Source: an uncultured Collinsella sp. (GTDB taxonomy: Bacteria; Actinomycetota; Coriobacteriia; Coriobacteriales; Coriobacteriaceae). From it: DNA of 17,993 nt. The position numbers and the translations under genes are program-made. Of the stretch, positions 1-6,302 are shown piece by piece. Under the pieces are notes generated by a model. That model had not been told where the DNA came from, made no database searches, and saw only the letters and a program-made list of their open reading frames with translations. The stretch is taken from positions 1 to 17,993 of the forward strand of contig CABSMS010000041.1 in assembly GCA_902478885.1 (NCBI GenBank). Reading direction: 5' to 3'. The first letter of the stretch is position 1, and every line of letters starts with the position of its first letter.

Positions 1-33
1 GACAAGCTCCGCCACCGCCCCCGCAGTTAACCC

Positions 34-113
34 CATCCCCTCCTAAGTTGCGGTGAAATACGGACTGATTTATGCCTTTAAAGGCCTCAACAGTCCATAT
101 TTCACCGCAACTT
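34..113. repeat. Intergenic palindrome, left copy
   Basis: Two 23-nt arms (45-67 and 91-113) are complementary apart from one position and enclose a 23-nt loop. The loop holds its own palindrome, GCCTTTAAAGGC (74-85). The outer flank 34-44 continues the match to the right-hand copy: 34-67 is a perfect 34-nt reverse complement of 1373-1406. The two copies therefore stand in mirror orientation around the gene at 141-1163. There is no T-run on either side, so this is not a standard intrinsic terminator, although it lies only 27 nt past that gene's stop. It probably belongs to a dispersed repeat family, which cannot be tested from one window. Confidence 0.85.
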
Positions 114-140
114 ATTGAAGGTTGGCTGCGAACAATTTCG

Positions 141-1163
141 CTATCGGGAGTCGGCGTAGGGTTTTGTTGTCGGAATGCCGTAACCGCGCATCATGGCACC
201 GAACGATTCCACGTCGTAGGTGTCCGATAGTTTGAAATGAATGACGTTGTGGCCCATGGCGCGAAGGTTCGCGTCACGCATGAGGGCCGCTCGATAGGTT
301 TTTGACGCCGCTCGCTCTGGATCATTTTGAGCTTCGTCTTCAAACTTACCTAGCCCATGCAGCTCTGCCAGCGTCCATGAGCCGCCTGGCATCTGCCAGC
401 CATAATCTGCTAGATAATAGCCAGCGTTTCCCGGTCGCGTTATCTCAACTTGAAGCTCAGGCGCGGCAACTCCAGCGAGAATCATCGCTGCTCTCGCCTC
501 GGACTCGCCGCCATTGTCTGACCTGCCATCCATATACTCAAAAACGTCAAATGCACGCGCGATGCCATGCAGTCCTCGGCAATTTGCCTGCGCATACGCT
601 CGCAGCTCTTCGCGTTCGACATCGTACTCACGGGCCAAGCCATCGACATAGCCCAGCGCATAGCGAAAGGCGCTCGTTCGAGCGATATCAACAACCGTTC
701 GACACGGATCCGTCAGTGTAAACAGACCTAGCCGCCACACTTCGCCCGCCCGCCAGCGCTTGTATTCAACGAACTCATACGTATCACGCCTTGTAGACCG
801 TGGCAGCAGTACTTGCACTTTATCCAGAAGCGTATACGCCGAGCCGATGCCGTAGAGCAGCGCTGCTGTCGATCCGCAAAACACAGCATTCGGTTCAACG
901 ACCGCAATAGCGGATGCCAGCTGAAAGATGCGATCTTCAACCCCAAGATTATTCCAATAGACCGGATCCGCATACACGTGGTTGTAAAGACGAAGCATGA
1001 GCTCTTCCTGCATAAGCTCACGCGCACGGCGTTCATCCCAAGGATCAATTGTTATAAGCAGCTGTCCATCTTGATGAATTCCAACGGCCGAGAATAGCAT
1101 TCTTGCATATGACTGCGGAAAATGTTTGCCTTTATCGAACATGGCCAACCCCATAACCATCAT
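141..1163 (-). CDS. AbiEi-like protein with C-terminal DUF559/PD-(D/E)XK-type domain
   Basis: The protein has 340 residues. The N-terminal half resembles AbiEi-family (type IV antitoxin-like) proteins common in Actinobacteria. Residues 78-105 match the pattern of a conserved hydrophobic helix followed by a S-T-A-A-L-L-Y-G motif, and 148-176 carry the family-like stretch T-D-P-C-R-T-V-V-D-I followed by V-D-G-L. The C-terminal part (about 220-312) fits a DUF559/Vsr-like nuclease fold, with E222, D253, E268 and K273 spaced as in PD-(D/E)XK enzymes and a Leu-Arg-x-x-Gly-x-x-V ending. No AbiEii toxin gene is adjacent, so it is an orphan if antitoxin-like at all. The first two ATGs (1163, 1160) lack a ribosome binding site; the ATG at 1142 follows GGGG by 6 nt and is an alternative start. 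Function is unproven: a DNA-binding regulator or a nuclease are both possible. Confidence 0.7.
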   Translation of the reverse strand: MMVMGLAMFDKGKHFPQSYARMLFSAVGIHQDGQLLITIDPWDERRARELMQEELMLRLYNHVYADPVYWNNLGVEDRIFQLASAIAVVEPNAVFCGSTAALLYGIGSAYTLLDKVQVLLPRSTRRDTYEFVEYKRWRAGEVWRLGLFTLTDPCRTVVDIARTSAFRYALGYVDGLAREYDVEREELRAYAQANCRGLHGIARAFDVFEYMDGRSDNGGESEARAAMILAGVAAPELQVEITRPGNAGYYLADYGWQMPGGSWTLAELHGLGKFEDEAQNDPERAASKTYRAALMRDANLRAMGHNVIHFKLSDTYDVESFGAMMRGYGIPTTKPYADSR

Positions 1164-1327
1164 GGCGGAGAGAATACCATTACGCTATCGCATGCTTCCG
1201 TCCGCAGGCCTTGCCAAAAGCTGACCAAAAGCTTGACGCCGCAGGTCAGAGCTTCAAAAAATATTTCCACTCTCGGTAGACGGTCGCTACGACCCTCCCA
1301 ACGGCATCAAAATCCAACCTTACAAAT

Positions 1328-1406
1328 AGTTGCGGTGAAATACGGACTACATGGGCCATAAAAGCCGAAAAACAGTCCGTATTTCACCGCAACTTAGGAG
1401 GGGATG
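1328..1406. repeat. Intergenic palindrome, right copy
   Basis: Arms 1328-1348 and 1372-1392 are complementary and enclose a loop of about 23 nt rich in A, which contains GGCC...GCC like the left copy. The outer flank (AGGAGGGGATG, 1396-1406) mirrors the outer flank of the left copy. With 34-113 it brackets the AbiEi-like gene and its upstream region of 164 nt (1164-1327), in which I see only a 5-bp hairpin (1282-1294) and no convincing promoter. Confidence 0.85.
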
Positions 1407-1423
1407 TGGGGTCCCCGGCATGT

Positions 1424-1464
1424 AAATGAAAACGGCTCTGGCACCAAATGGAGCCAAAGCCGTT
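1424..1464 (-). terminator. Intrinsic terminator of the tRNA operon
   Basis: On the minus strand a hairpin with 12-nt arms (1453-1464 and 1431-1442, one wobble pair) encloses a 10-nt loop and is followed by TTCATTT. It starts 13 nt after the encoded CCA of tRNA-Gly, so it ends the tRNA transcript. Confidence 0.8.
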
Positions 1465-1476
1465 AAAACTATCCTA

Positions 1477-1550
1477 TGGAGCGGGCGACGGGAATCGAAC
1501 CCGCGTCATCAGCTTGGAAGGCTGGGGTTCTACCATTGAACTACGCCCGC
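1477..1550 (-). tRNA. tRNA-Gly (anticodon TCC)
   Basis: Full cloverleaf on the minus strand. The acceptor stem GCGGGCG pairs with CGCCCGC, the anticodon loop is CTTCCAA, and the T arm is GCGGGTTCGATTCCCGT. The CCA end is encoded. The sequence closely follows the bacterial tRNA-Gly(TCC) pattern, with one C-A mismatch at the outer end of the anticodon stem. It is the second gene of a two-tRNA transcript, 6 nt after tRNA-Pro. Confidence 0.96.
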
Positions 1551-1556
1551 AAGATA

Positions 1557-1633
1557 TGGTCGGGACGACAGGATTTGAACCTGCGACATCCTGCTCCCAA
1601 AGCAGGCGCGCTACCAAACTGCGCCACGTCCCG
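1557..1633 (-). tRNA. tRNA-Pro (anticodon TGG)
   Basis: Full cloverleaf on the minus strand. The acceptor stem CGGGACG pairs with CGTCCCG, the anticodon stem CCTGC/GCAGG encloses TTTGGGA with anticodon TGG, and the T arm is GCAGGTTCAAATCCTGT. The CCA end is encoded. It is the first gene of the tRNA transcript. Confidence 0.96.
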
Positions 1634-1684
1634 AAGGTGTTGAGCAGCTAAGGTCTAAACCTTGCGTGTCCCAAAGCGAAGGAA

Positions 1685-1713
1685 ATTATAGGGGAGACTC
1701 CCCGCCTGTGCAA
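1685..1713 (-). promoter_or_regulatory. Promoter of the tRNA-Pro/tRNA-Gly operon
   Basis: The -35 box TTGCAC (1713-1708) and the perfect -10 box TATAAT (1690-1685) are separated by exactly 17 nt. This is the best sigma-70-type promoter in the window and lies 51 nt upstream of tRNA-Pro. The spacer contains the palindrome GGGGAGTCTCCCC (1691-1703), 21 nt after the brnQ stop, so a weak stem for brnQ 3'-end formation may overlap this promoter. Confidence 0.85.
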
Positions 1714-1724
1714 GCATTGATGCC

Positions 1725-3083
1725 TTAGCTCCTCGAATGTGCGACAAAACGACTATGGAGCAGACCGATCACAAAGGCAACCACGGCAACCGGCGCCCAC
1801 GCGGCTCCAATGTCCGCAAGCGGCAGCACATCGAACGGCAGCCACGCACCCGCAAAGAACGCATCGCGGACCGAGGTGATCACACTCTGCACAGCAACCA
1901 CGCCGCCGACCCACACCCACACCTGCGGATGAGCGTCGCAAAAGCCGTGCACCAGGCCCATCAGTACCAGTACGATGGCAACGGGATACAAGGCGTTGAG
2001 CATAGGCACCGAGAACATAAGAATCACGTCGAGGCCCACGTTGGAGAGCACGCACGAAAACGCCGCGAACACAAAGGCGAGAATCGCAAAGGGGCGGCGC
2101 ATGGCCTCCTCGGAAACATCCGCTCCCCCTTCGACCACATACGTCTCGCAGAAGTAGCGCGAGCAGCAGCTGATAAGGCCGATACACACGTTCATGCAGG
2201 CGAGGAAGAAGATAGCGAAGACCACGACCGTGCCGGCCAGACCAAAGTGCATGGAGGCCGAGCGGGCAAGGATTGCGGCGCCGTTGGTGGCATCGGGCAT
2301 CACGGTGCCGAGCTGCATGCCGGCAAGGCCCAAGCCGCAGTAGATGATGGCCATGAGCACGCCGGCGATCACACCGGAACGCGATATCTCAAAAGCGACG
2401 CGCTTGTCGTCGGTAACGCCCAGCTCATGGATGGTCTCGGCGATGATGATGCCAAAGGCGAGCGACGCAAGCAGGTCCATGGTCTGGTAGCCGGTCAAGA
2501 AGCCCTGCACGGCGGCACCGGCATTGTAGGGGGCCTGCGGCGTGGCAGCCGGTCCCAGCGGCGAGATCACGGCAGCACCCACGACCAGCACGATGAGCGC
2601 GATGAGCGCGGGGCCCGTAATGCGGCCGAGCACGCGCGTGATGACACCTGGGCGCAGCGTGAGCACAAACGCGACGACGAAGAACCCGATGGCAAACACC
2701 AGACGTGCTGCGCCGAGCGAAACGCCCTCGGGCAGCAGCGGCACCAGCATTTCGAAGGCCGTGGAGCTCGTGCGCGGAATGGCAAGGCACGGGCCGATGG
2801 CCAGATACACTGCCGCGACAAAGAACTCGCCAAACTTGGGGTGCACGCGGCCGGCAAGCTCGCGCGCCGTTCCGGCGAGCGCGACGGCGATAAAGCCCAT
2901 AACAGGCAGACCGATAGCAGCAATCAAAAAGCCGATCATGGCAAGCGGCGTGGCTGTGCCGGCCTGAAGTGCCAGCAGTGGCGGAATAATGAGGTTGCCG
3001 GCGCCAAAGAGCATCGAGAACAGGGCGATGCCAACGGTGACGACATGGTCGGAGCGCAGACCGCGCGGGGCGGATGAAGCCAT
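1725..3083 (-). CDS. brnQ: Branched-chain amino acid:cation symporter, BrnQ/LIVCS family
   Basis: A 452-residue polytopic membrane protein, the usual BrnQ length, with about 12 hydrophobic segments. Family-typical stretches are visible: F-G-A-G-N-L-I-I-P-P near residues 26-35 in the first helix, and G-P-C-L-A-I-P-R-T at about 97-105 in the third. By family it imports leucine, isoleucine and valine with Na+ or H+ across the cytoplasmic membrane. The ATG at 3083 follows AAAGGTGG by a short spacer, supporting this start. It lies after the terminator of the selenium operon, so it probably has separate expression. No -35/-10 pair stands out in the 78-nt gap; TATACT (3146-3141) is a possible -10, which would put the terminator hairpin in the brnQ leader. 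Confidence 0.93.
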   Translation of the reverse strand: MASSAPRGLRSDHVVTVGIALFSMLFGAGNLIIPPLLALQAGTATPLAMIGFLIAAIGLPVMGFIAVALAGTARELAGRVHPKFGEFFVAAVYLAIGPCLAIPRTSSTAFEMLVPLLPEGVSLGAARLVFAIGFFVVAFVLTLRPGVITRVLGRITGPALIALIVLVVGAAVISPLGPAATPQAPYNAGAAVQGFLTGYQTMDLLASLAFGIIIAETIHELGVTDDKRVAFEISRSGVIAGVLMAIIYCGLGLAGMQLGTVMPDATNGAAILARSASMHFGLAGTVVVFAIFFLACMNVCIGLISCCSRYFCETYVVEGGADVSEEAMRRPFAILAFVFAAFSCVLSNVGLDVILMFSVPMLNALYPVAIVLVLMGLVHGFCDAHPQVWVWVGGVVAVQSVITSVRDAFFAGAWLPFDVLPLADIGAAWAPVAVVAFVIGLLHSRFVAHSRS

Positions 3084-3104
3084 GGGTCCACCTTTCGGGT
3101 TGAA

Positions 3105-3137
3105 ACAAAAAATGGGACGGGCAAAAACACCCGTCCC
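3105..3137 (-). terminator. Intrinsic terminator after the cysteine desulfurase-like gene
   Basis: Perfect 8-bp stem GGGACGGG/CCCGTCCC (3137-3130 with 3121-3114) with an 8-nt loop, followed on the minus strand by ATTTTTTGT. It lies 25 nt past the last gene of the selenium operon and 22 nt before the brnQ start codon, so it either ends the operon or acts as a leader attenuator for brnQ. Confidence 0.88.
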
Positions 3138-3161
3138 GCAAGTATATACGCTCTAGCAGCT

Positions 3162-4301
3162 TTAGCAGGCTAAATCGCGCAAAGCGTCGATCGCGGTGTC
3201 GACTTCTTCGGTCGTGTTGAAATACCCAAACGAGAAGCGAACGACACCCTGGCGTTCGGTCCCGAGCGCGCGGTGCATGAGCGGAGCACAATGGACACCG
3301 GGGCGCGTCGCAATCCCCCACCCTTGCATGAGCGCGTCCGAAATCTCGGCCGAATCGATATCGGCTACGTTGAGCGACACAATCGCAGAACGCGTCGGCT
3401 GGTCAAAGGCACCGTAGAGCTTAATCCCCGGAATCTTGCGCACACCGGCAAGGAAGCGATCAGCAAGCGCACGCTCGTGGGCAGCAATCGCCTCGACCCC
3501 ACCCTGAGCCTCGATAAAGTCGAGACCAGCGGAAAGACCCGCGATGCCATGGCCGTTAAGCGTGCCCGCCTCAAGGCGCGTGGGCCACTCAAGCGGCTGC
3601 AGCGCATCGAAGCTGTGCACGCCCGTGCCGCCCATGGCCCACGGAGCCACGTCAATGCCTTCCGCTACGGCCATGCCGCCGGTGCCTTGGGGTCCCATGA
3701 GCCCCTTGTGGCCGGTAAAGCACACAACGTCGAGGCCCATAGCCTGCATATCGACATACATCGCGCCGGCAGACTGCGAAGCATCGACGATCATCAGCGC
3801 GCCGGCCGCATGCGCGATGGCAGCCACGCGCGCAATGTCGACCGCGTTGCCGGTCACATTGGAGGCGTGCGTCACCACCACGGCACGCGTACCGGGCGTA
3901 ACCAGCCGCTCGAGCTCGTCGTAGTCGAGCGCGCCGTTCGCGTCGCAGCCCGCATGCTCAACCGTCACACCCTGCTCGGCCGCCAGGCGGTTGAGCGGAC
4001 GTAGCACCGAGTTGTGCTCGAGCACCGTCGTGACCACGCGGTCGCCGGGGCGCACCACCCCGTTGATGGCGGTGTTGAGCGCCGCCGTAGAGTTGGGCGT
4101 AAAGCACACATGGTCCGCCCTCGGGCAACCCAAAAGGCGCGCAAGCTTGGCACGGCAAGCGTGAATCGTACGAGCGGCATCGAGGGCACCAGACGTGGCA
4201 CCGCGCCCGGCATTGCCGAGCGAACACATCGCCTGCGTCACGGCATCGATGACCGTCTGCGGCTTGTGCATGGTCGTCGCCGCGTTATCCAGGTAGATCA
4301 T
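3162..4301 (-). CDS. Class V PLP enzyme, cysteine desulfurase/selenocysteine lyase-like (EF2568-type family)
   Basis: A 379-residue fold-type I PLP enzyme. It begins with the motif Y-L-D-N-A-A-T-T (3-10), has His96 stacking on PLP, D173 in V-D-A-S-Q (172-176), the PLP lysine K199 in T-G-H-K-G, and the persulfide-forming cysteine C338 in R-P-G-V-H-C-A-P-L. This fits the cysteine desulfurase family reported next to SelD, YedF and DUF3343 in Enterococcus faecalis-type selenium clusters. By family it removes S from cysteine or Se from selenocysteine. The start is the ATG at 4301, 7 nt after GGGAGG, and overlaps the DUF3343 stop in an ATGA; a GTG at 4316 lies inside that ribosome binding site and is rejected. 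It is the last gene before the terminator. Whether S or Se is the natural substrate cannot be read from the sequence. Confidence 0.9.
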   Translation of the reverse strand: MIYLDNAATTMHKPQTVIDAVTQAMCSLGNAGRGATSGALDAARTIHACRAKLARLLGCPRADHVCFTPNSTAALNTAINGVVRPGDRVVTTVLEHNSVLRPLNRLAAEQGVTVEHAGCDANGALDYDELERLVTPGTRAVVVTHASNVTGNAVDIARVAAIAHAAGALMIVDASQSAGAMYVDMQAMGLDVVCFTGHKGLMGPQGTGGMAVAEGIDVAPWAMGGTGVHSFDALQPLEWPTRLEAGTLNGHGIAGLSAGLDFIEAQGGVEAIAAHERALADRFLAGVRKIPGIKLYGAFDQPTRSAIVSLNVADIDSAEISDALMQGWGIATRPGVHCAPLMHRALGTERQGVVRFSFGYFNTTEEVDTAIDALRDLAC

Positions 4302-4549
4302 CGCACGACCTCCCACATATCGATCACGGTAAAGCCCTCGATGGGGACGCCCGCCGCGGCAAGCTCGCCGCGCAGCAGGTCCTCATCCGAAGGCAGCGCC
4401 TTCCACGCCAGACCGCAGCCGGCAGCGACCTCCCCGGGCACGGGAATCGTTCGCCCGGGAAGGCCACGCTCGATGCACAGGGACTCGCAGCCCATGGCGG
4501 CCGCCGTGGTGGGAAACGTGATGACAAGCGCCGGGCGCTTCTCCCTCAT
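4298..4549 (-). CDS. DUF3343 protein, putative Se/S carrier-like
   Basis: A small 83-residue protein of the DUF3343 family. It shows the family signature V-I-T-F-P-T-T near residues 9-15, P-V-P at 36-38, and the strongly conserved A-G-C-G-L-A-W around C45 (43-49). C21 and C25 are additional cysteines. DUF3343 genes repeatedly occur with yedF, selD and this type of desulfurase, and a role in carrying selenium or sulfur on C45 has been suggested from that context, not proven. The start is the ATG at 4549 behind TTGGAG; an upstream TTG at 4564 is a poor alternative. It overlaps the desulfurase-like gene by 4 bases, so translation is coupled. Confidence 0.88.
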   Translation of the reverse strand: MREKRPALVITFPTTAAAMGCESLCIERGLPGRTIPVPGEVAAGCGLAWKALPSDEDLLRGELAAAGVPIEGFTVIDMWEVVR

Positions 4550-4568
4550 GGCAACTCCAACCAATACG

Positions 4569-5195
4569 CTACGGGCGCACGACGCGCACGGCCTGCTCCA
4601 TCTTCTCCACGATCACGTACATGTTGGTGACCTCGCCCACGGCAAGCTGGTCTTTAATGCCATAGTGATCGAGACAGGTGCCGCAGGTAAGGATCTCGAC
4701 GCCCTGCTCTGCCAGGCCCTTCAGGTCATCGAGCACCGGCGAGCCCTCGACGGTGAGCTTGGCGCCGCCGTTGTAGAACAACATGGTCGCGGGCAGCTCC
4801 TCCTGCTGCGTCACGGCAAAGATGAAGGCCTTCATGAGCTTGTGGCCCAGCTCGTCGTCGCCACGGCCCATGCAGTCGGTGTAGACGGAAATGACGAGCT
4901 TGCCCTTGCCGGCGCTGGCATCACAGAAGGCAGCGCCATCCTGCTCGGGATCGGCCACGGCAACGGCGCCAGAGGTCGCCACGGTCACATGCCACTCGGC
5001 GTCAGAAACCTTCTCGACCAAGGCCGTGCAGCCCTTCTCCTGCGCCATCTTGGAGATGTTCTTGACAGCGGTCTCGTTATCGACCGAGGTCACGACGGCG
5101 CCCTCGCCATCGAGCTGCTTCAGGGCCTTGAGCGTCTTGACGACGGGCAGCGGGCAGGCATCACCCATGGCATTGACTTCAATTTTGGTAGACAT
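4569..5195 (-). CDS. yedF: Sulfurtransferase-like selenium metabolism protein YedF
   Basis: A two-domain, 208-residue protein. Residues 1-72 form a TusA/SirA-like domain with C-P-L-P at 14-17, whose Cys14 is the usual persulfide or selenide acceptor. Residues about 97-200 form a DsrE-like domain with C108 (D-C-M-G-R-G) and a C-G-T-C pair at 171-174. This architecture defines the YedF family tied to selenium metabolism. The start is the ATG at 5195, 7 nt after AAAGGA; in-frame codons up to 5234 give 13 extra residues with no domain match and are rejected. It lies 57 nt after selD and 19 nt before DUF3343, in the same transcript. It probably receives or hands on reduced selenium or sulfur; the direction of transfer is not known. 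Confidence 0.93.
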   Translation of the reverse strand: MSTKIEVNAMGDACPLPVVKTLKALKQLDGEGAVVTSVDNETAVKNISKMAQEKGCTALVEKVSDAEWHVTVATSGAVAVADPEQDGAAFCDASAGKGKLVISVYTDCMGRGDDELGHKLMKAFIFAVTQQEELPATMLFYNGGAKLTVEGSPVLDDLKGLAEQGVEILTCGTCLDHYGIKDQLAVGEVTNMYVIVEKMEQAVRVVRP

Positions 5196-5252
5196 AGTTT
5201 TTCCTTTCGAATTAATCGTTTTAGCACAGTGCATAGTTCAATAAACGTGTCG

Positions 5253-6302
5253 TTAACGGACAACGTGGACAGCAGGACCGCCCGGAACCGGCTCGCACAC
5301 GCGACCGACGACGACGGCGATACGTCCTTCGGCATGTAAACGACGCGCAAGCTCATCCACATCGGCAGCATGCGCCGCGATAAGCAGGCCACCTGAGGTC
5401 TGCGGATCGTACAGCGCATCCAGCATGCCCGGCTCCAGATCCTCGTCGGCAGCCACACGCGGGCCAAAGAAGTCCTGGTTGCGGTAGGAGCCCGCGGGGA
5501 TAATGCCAAGACGCGCCATGTCGAGCACCTGATCAAAGAGCGGCACCGATCCCGACGCAAGCTCAACTTGCACGCCCGAGCCCTCGGCCATCTCGCACGC
5601 GTGTCCGATCAGACCAAAGCCCGTAATGTCGGTGCATCCGTGAAGCTCAAGTCCCTCGGCCAGACGAATCGGCGCCTCGTTGAGGGCGCGCATCGATTCA
5701 AACATGGCTGCGGCCTCGTCCTGCTCGATGAGCTCGCCCTTAATGGCCGTGGTGATGATGCCCGAGCCGATCGCCTTGGTCAGCAGCAGAACATCGCCCA
5801 CACGCGCGCCGCTGTTGGCGAGCATACGGTCAAGCGCGACAAACCCGCTCACGGACAGGCCATACTTGGGCTCGTCGTCGTTGATGGTGTGGCCGCCCGC
5901 GATGGAGCAGCCGGCCTCGACGCACTTGTCGGCGCCGCCCGCCAGAATTTCGCCGGCAACCTCAACTCCCAGGCAACTGGGAATGCACAGCAGGTTCATG
6001 GCATGGCTCGGTCGCCCGCCCATGGCGTAGATGTCCGACAGCGAGTTGGCCGCGGCAATCTGGCCAAATAGAAACGGGTCGTCGACCATCGGCGGGAAGA
6101 AGTCGATGGACTGCACGAGACCCAAGTTATCGCCAACGCGAAAGACGCTCGCATCGTCGGAGGTATCAAACCCCACGAGCAAGTTGTCGTTATGCACATT
6201 AGGCAAGTCGCCCAGGACCTGGGCGAGGGCTCCAGGAGCCAACTTAGCGGCTCAACCGCTCGCGGCCGTCATGGACGTGAGCCTAATCTGATCCTTATCC
6301 AT
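5253..6302 (-). CDS. selD: Selenide, water dikinase SelD, selenocysteine-containing
   Basis: SelD makes selenophosphate from selenide and ATP. The frame opens at the ATG at 6302, 6 nt after a perfect AGGAGG, and crosses one in-frame UGA at 6254-6252, giving 349 residues with Sec17. The N-terminus I-R-L-T (6-9) then G16-U17-A-A-K20 aligns residue for residue with E. coli SelD, whose Cys17 and Lys20 are essential. Later family motifs are present: N-L-L-V-G-F-D-T-S-D-D-A, a D-F-F-x-P-x-V-D-D-P-F stretch, A-A-N-S-L-S-D-I-Y-A-M-G-G, A-G-G-H-T-I, D-I-T-G-F-G-L-I-G-H and D-P-Q-T-S-G-G-L-L. Ignoring the UGA leaves a TTG start at 6242 that lacks the catalytic residues, so a conventional gene caller will truncate it. 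The start overlaps the glycosyltransferase stop by 8 bases. Confidence 0.94.
6208..6254 (-). promoter_or_regulatory. UGA Sec codon with candidate bacterial SECIS hairpin in selD
   Basis: Behind the UGA (6254-6252) two hairpins follow. The first is GGCTCCTGGAGCC (6240-6228). The second is TCGCCCAGGTCCTGGGCGA (6226-6208), a 7-bp stem with apical loop GGUCC. The loop with its flanking A and U resembles the E. coli fdhF SECIS loop GGUCU, which SelB recognises. The apical G lies 33-34 nt after the UGA, longer than in fdhF (about 20) but within the range I recall as accepted for bacterial SECIS elements. Which hairpin SelB uses is inference; the first sits nearer the fdhF distance but lacks GGUC. 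Confidence 0.72.

Noticed and set aside
34..113. Left palindrome as the intrinsic terminator of the AbiEi-like gene
   Set aside because: No T-run follows the stem, and the same element lies upstream of the gene at 1328-1406.
141..1163. Complete AbiE toxin-antitoxin pair
   Set aside because: No AbiEii-type nucleotidyltransferase gene is adjacent in the sequence available.
34..1406. CRISPR array
   Set aside because: Only two copies, inverted, with a gene between them and no cas genes.
1737..3077. Long plus-strand open frame (446 codons) across brnQ
   Set aside because: The composition is His/Arg/Gly/Asp-rich with no domain, and it mirrors a clear BrnQ gene on the other strand. The same holds for plus-strand frames at 3273-4004, 4014-5339, 8550-9584, 10362-11087 and 13972-14943.
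5253..6242. selD read as a 329-residue protein with a TTG start
   Set aside because: It lacks the catalytic Cys/Sec and Lys, has no ribosome binding site, and ignores the family-matching N-terminus beyond the UGA.
3162..6302. Selenium-dependent molybdenum hydroxylase locus complete in the window
   Set aside because: The accessory proteins and molybdenum genes are present, but no hydroxylase, XdhC-type or related maturation gene is found here.
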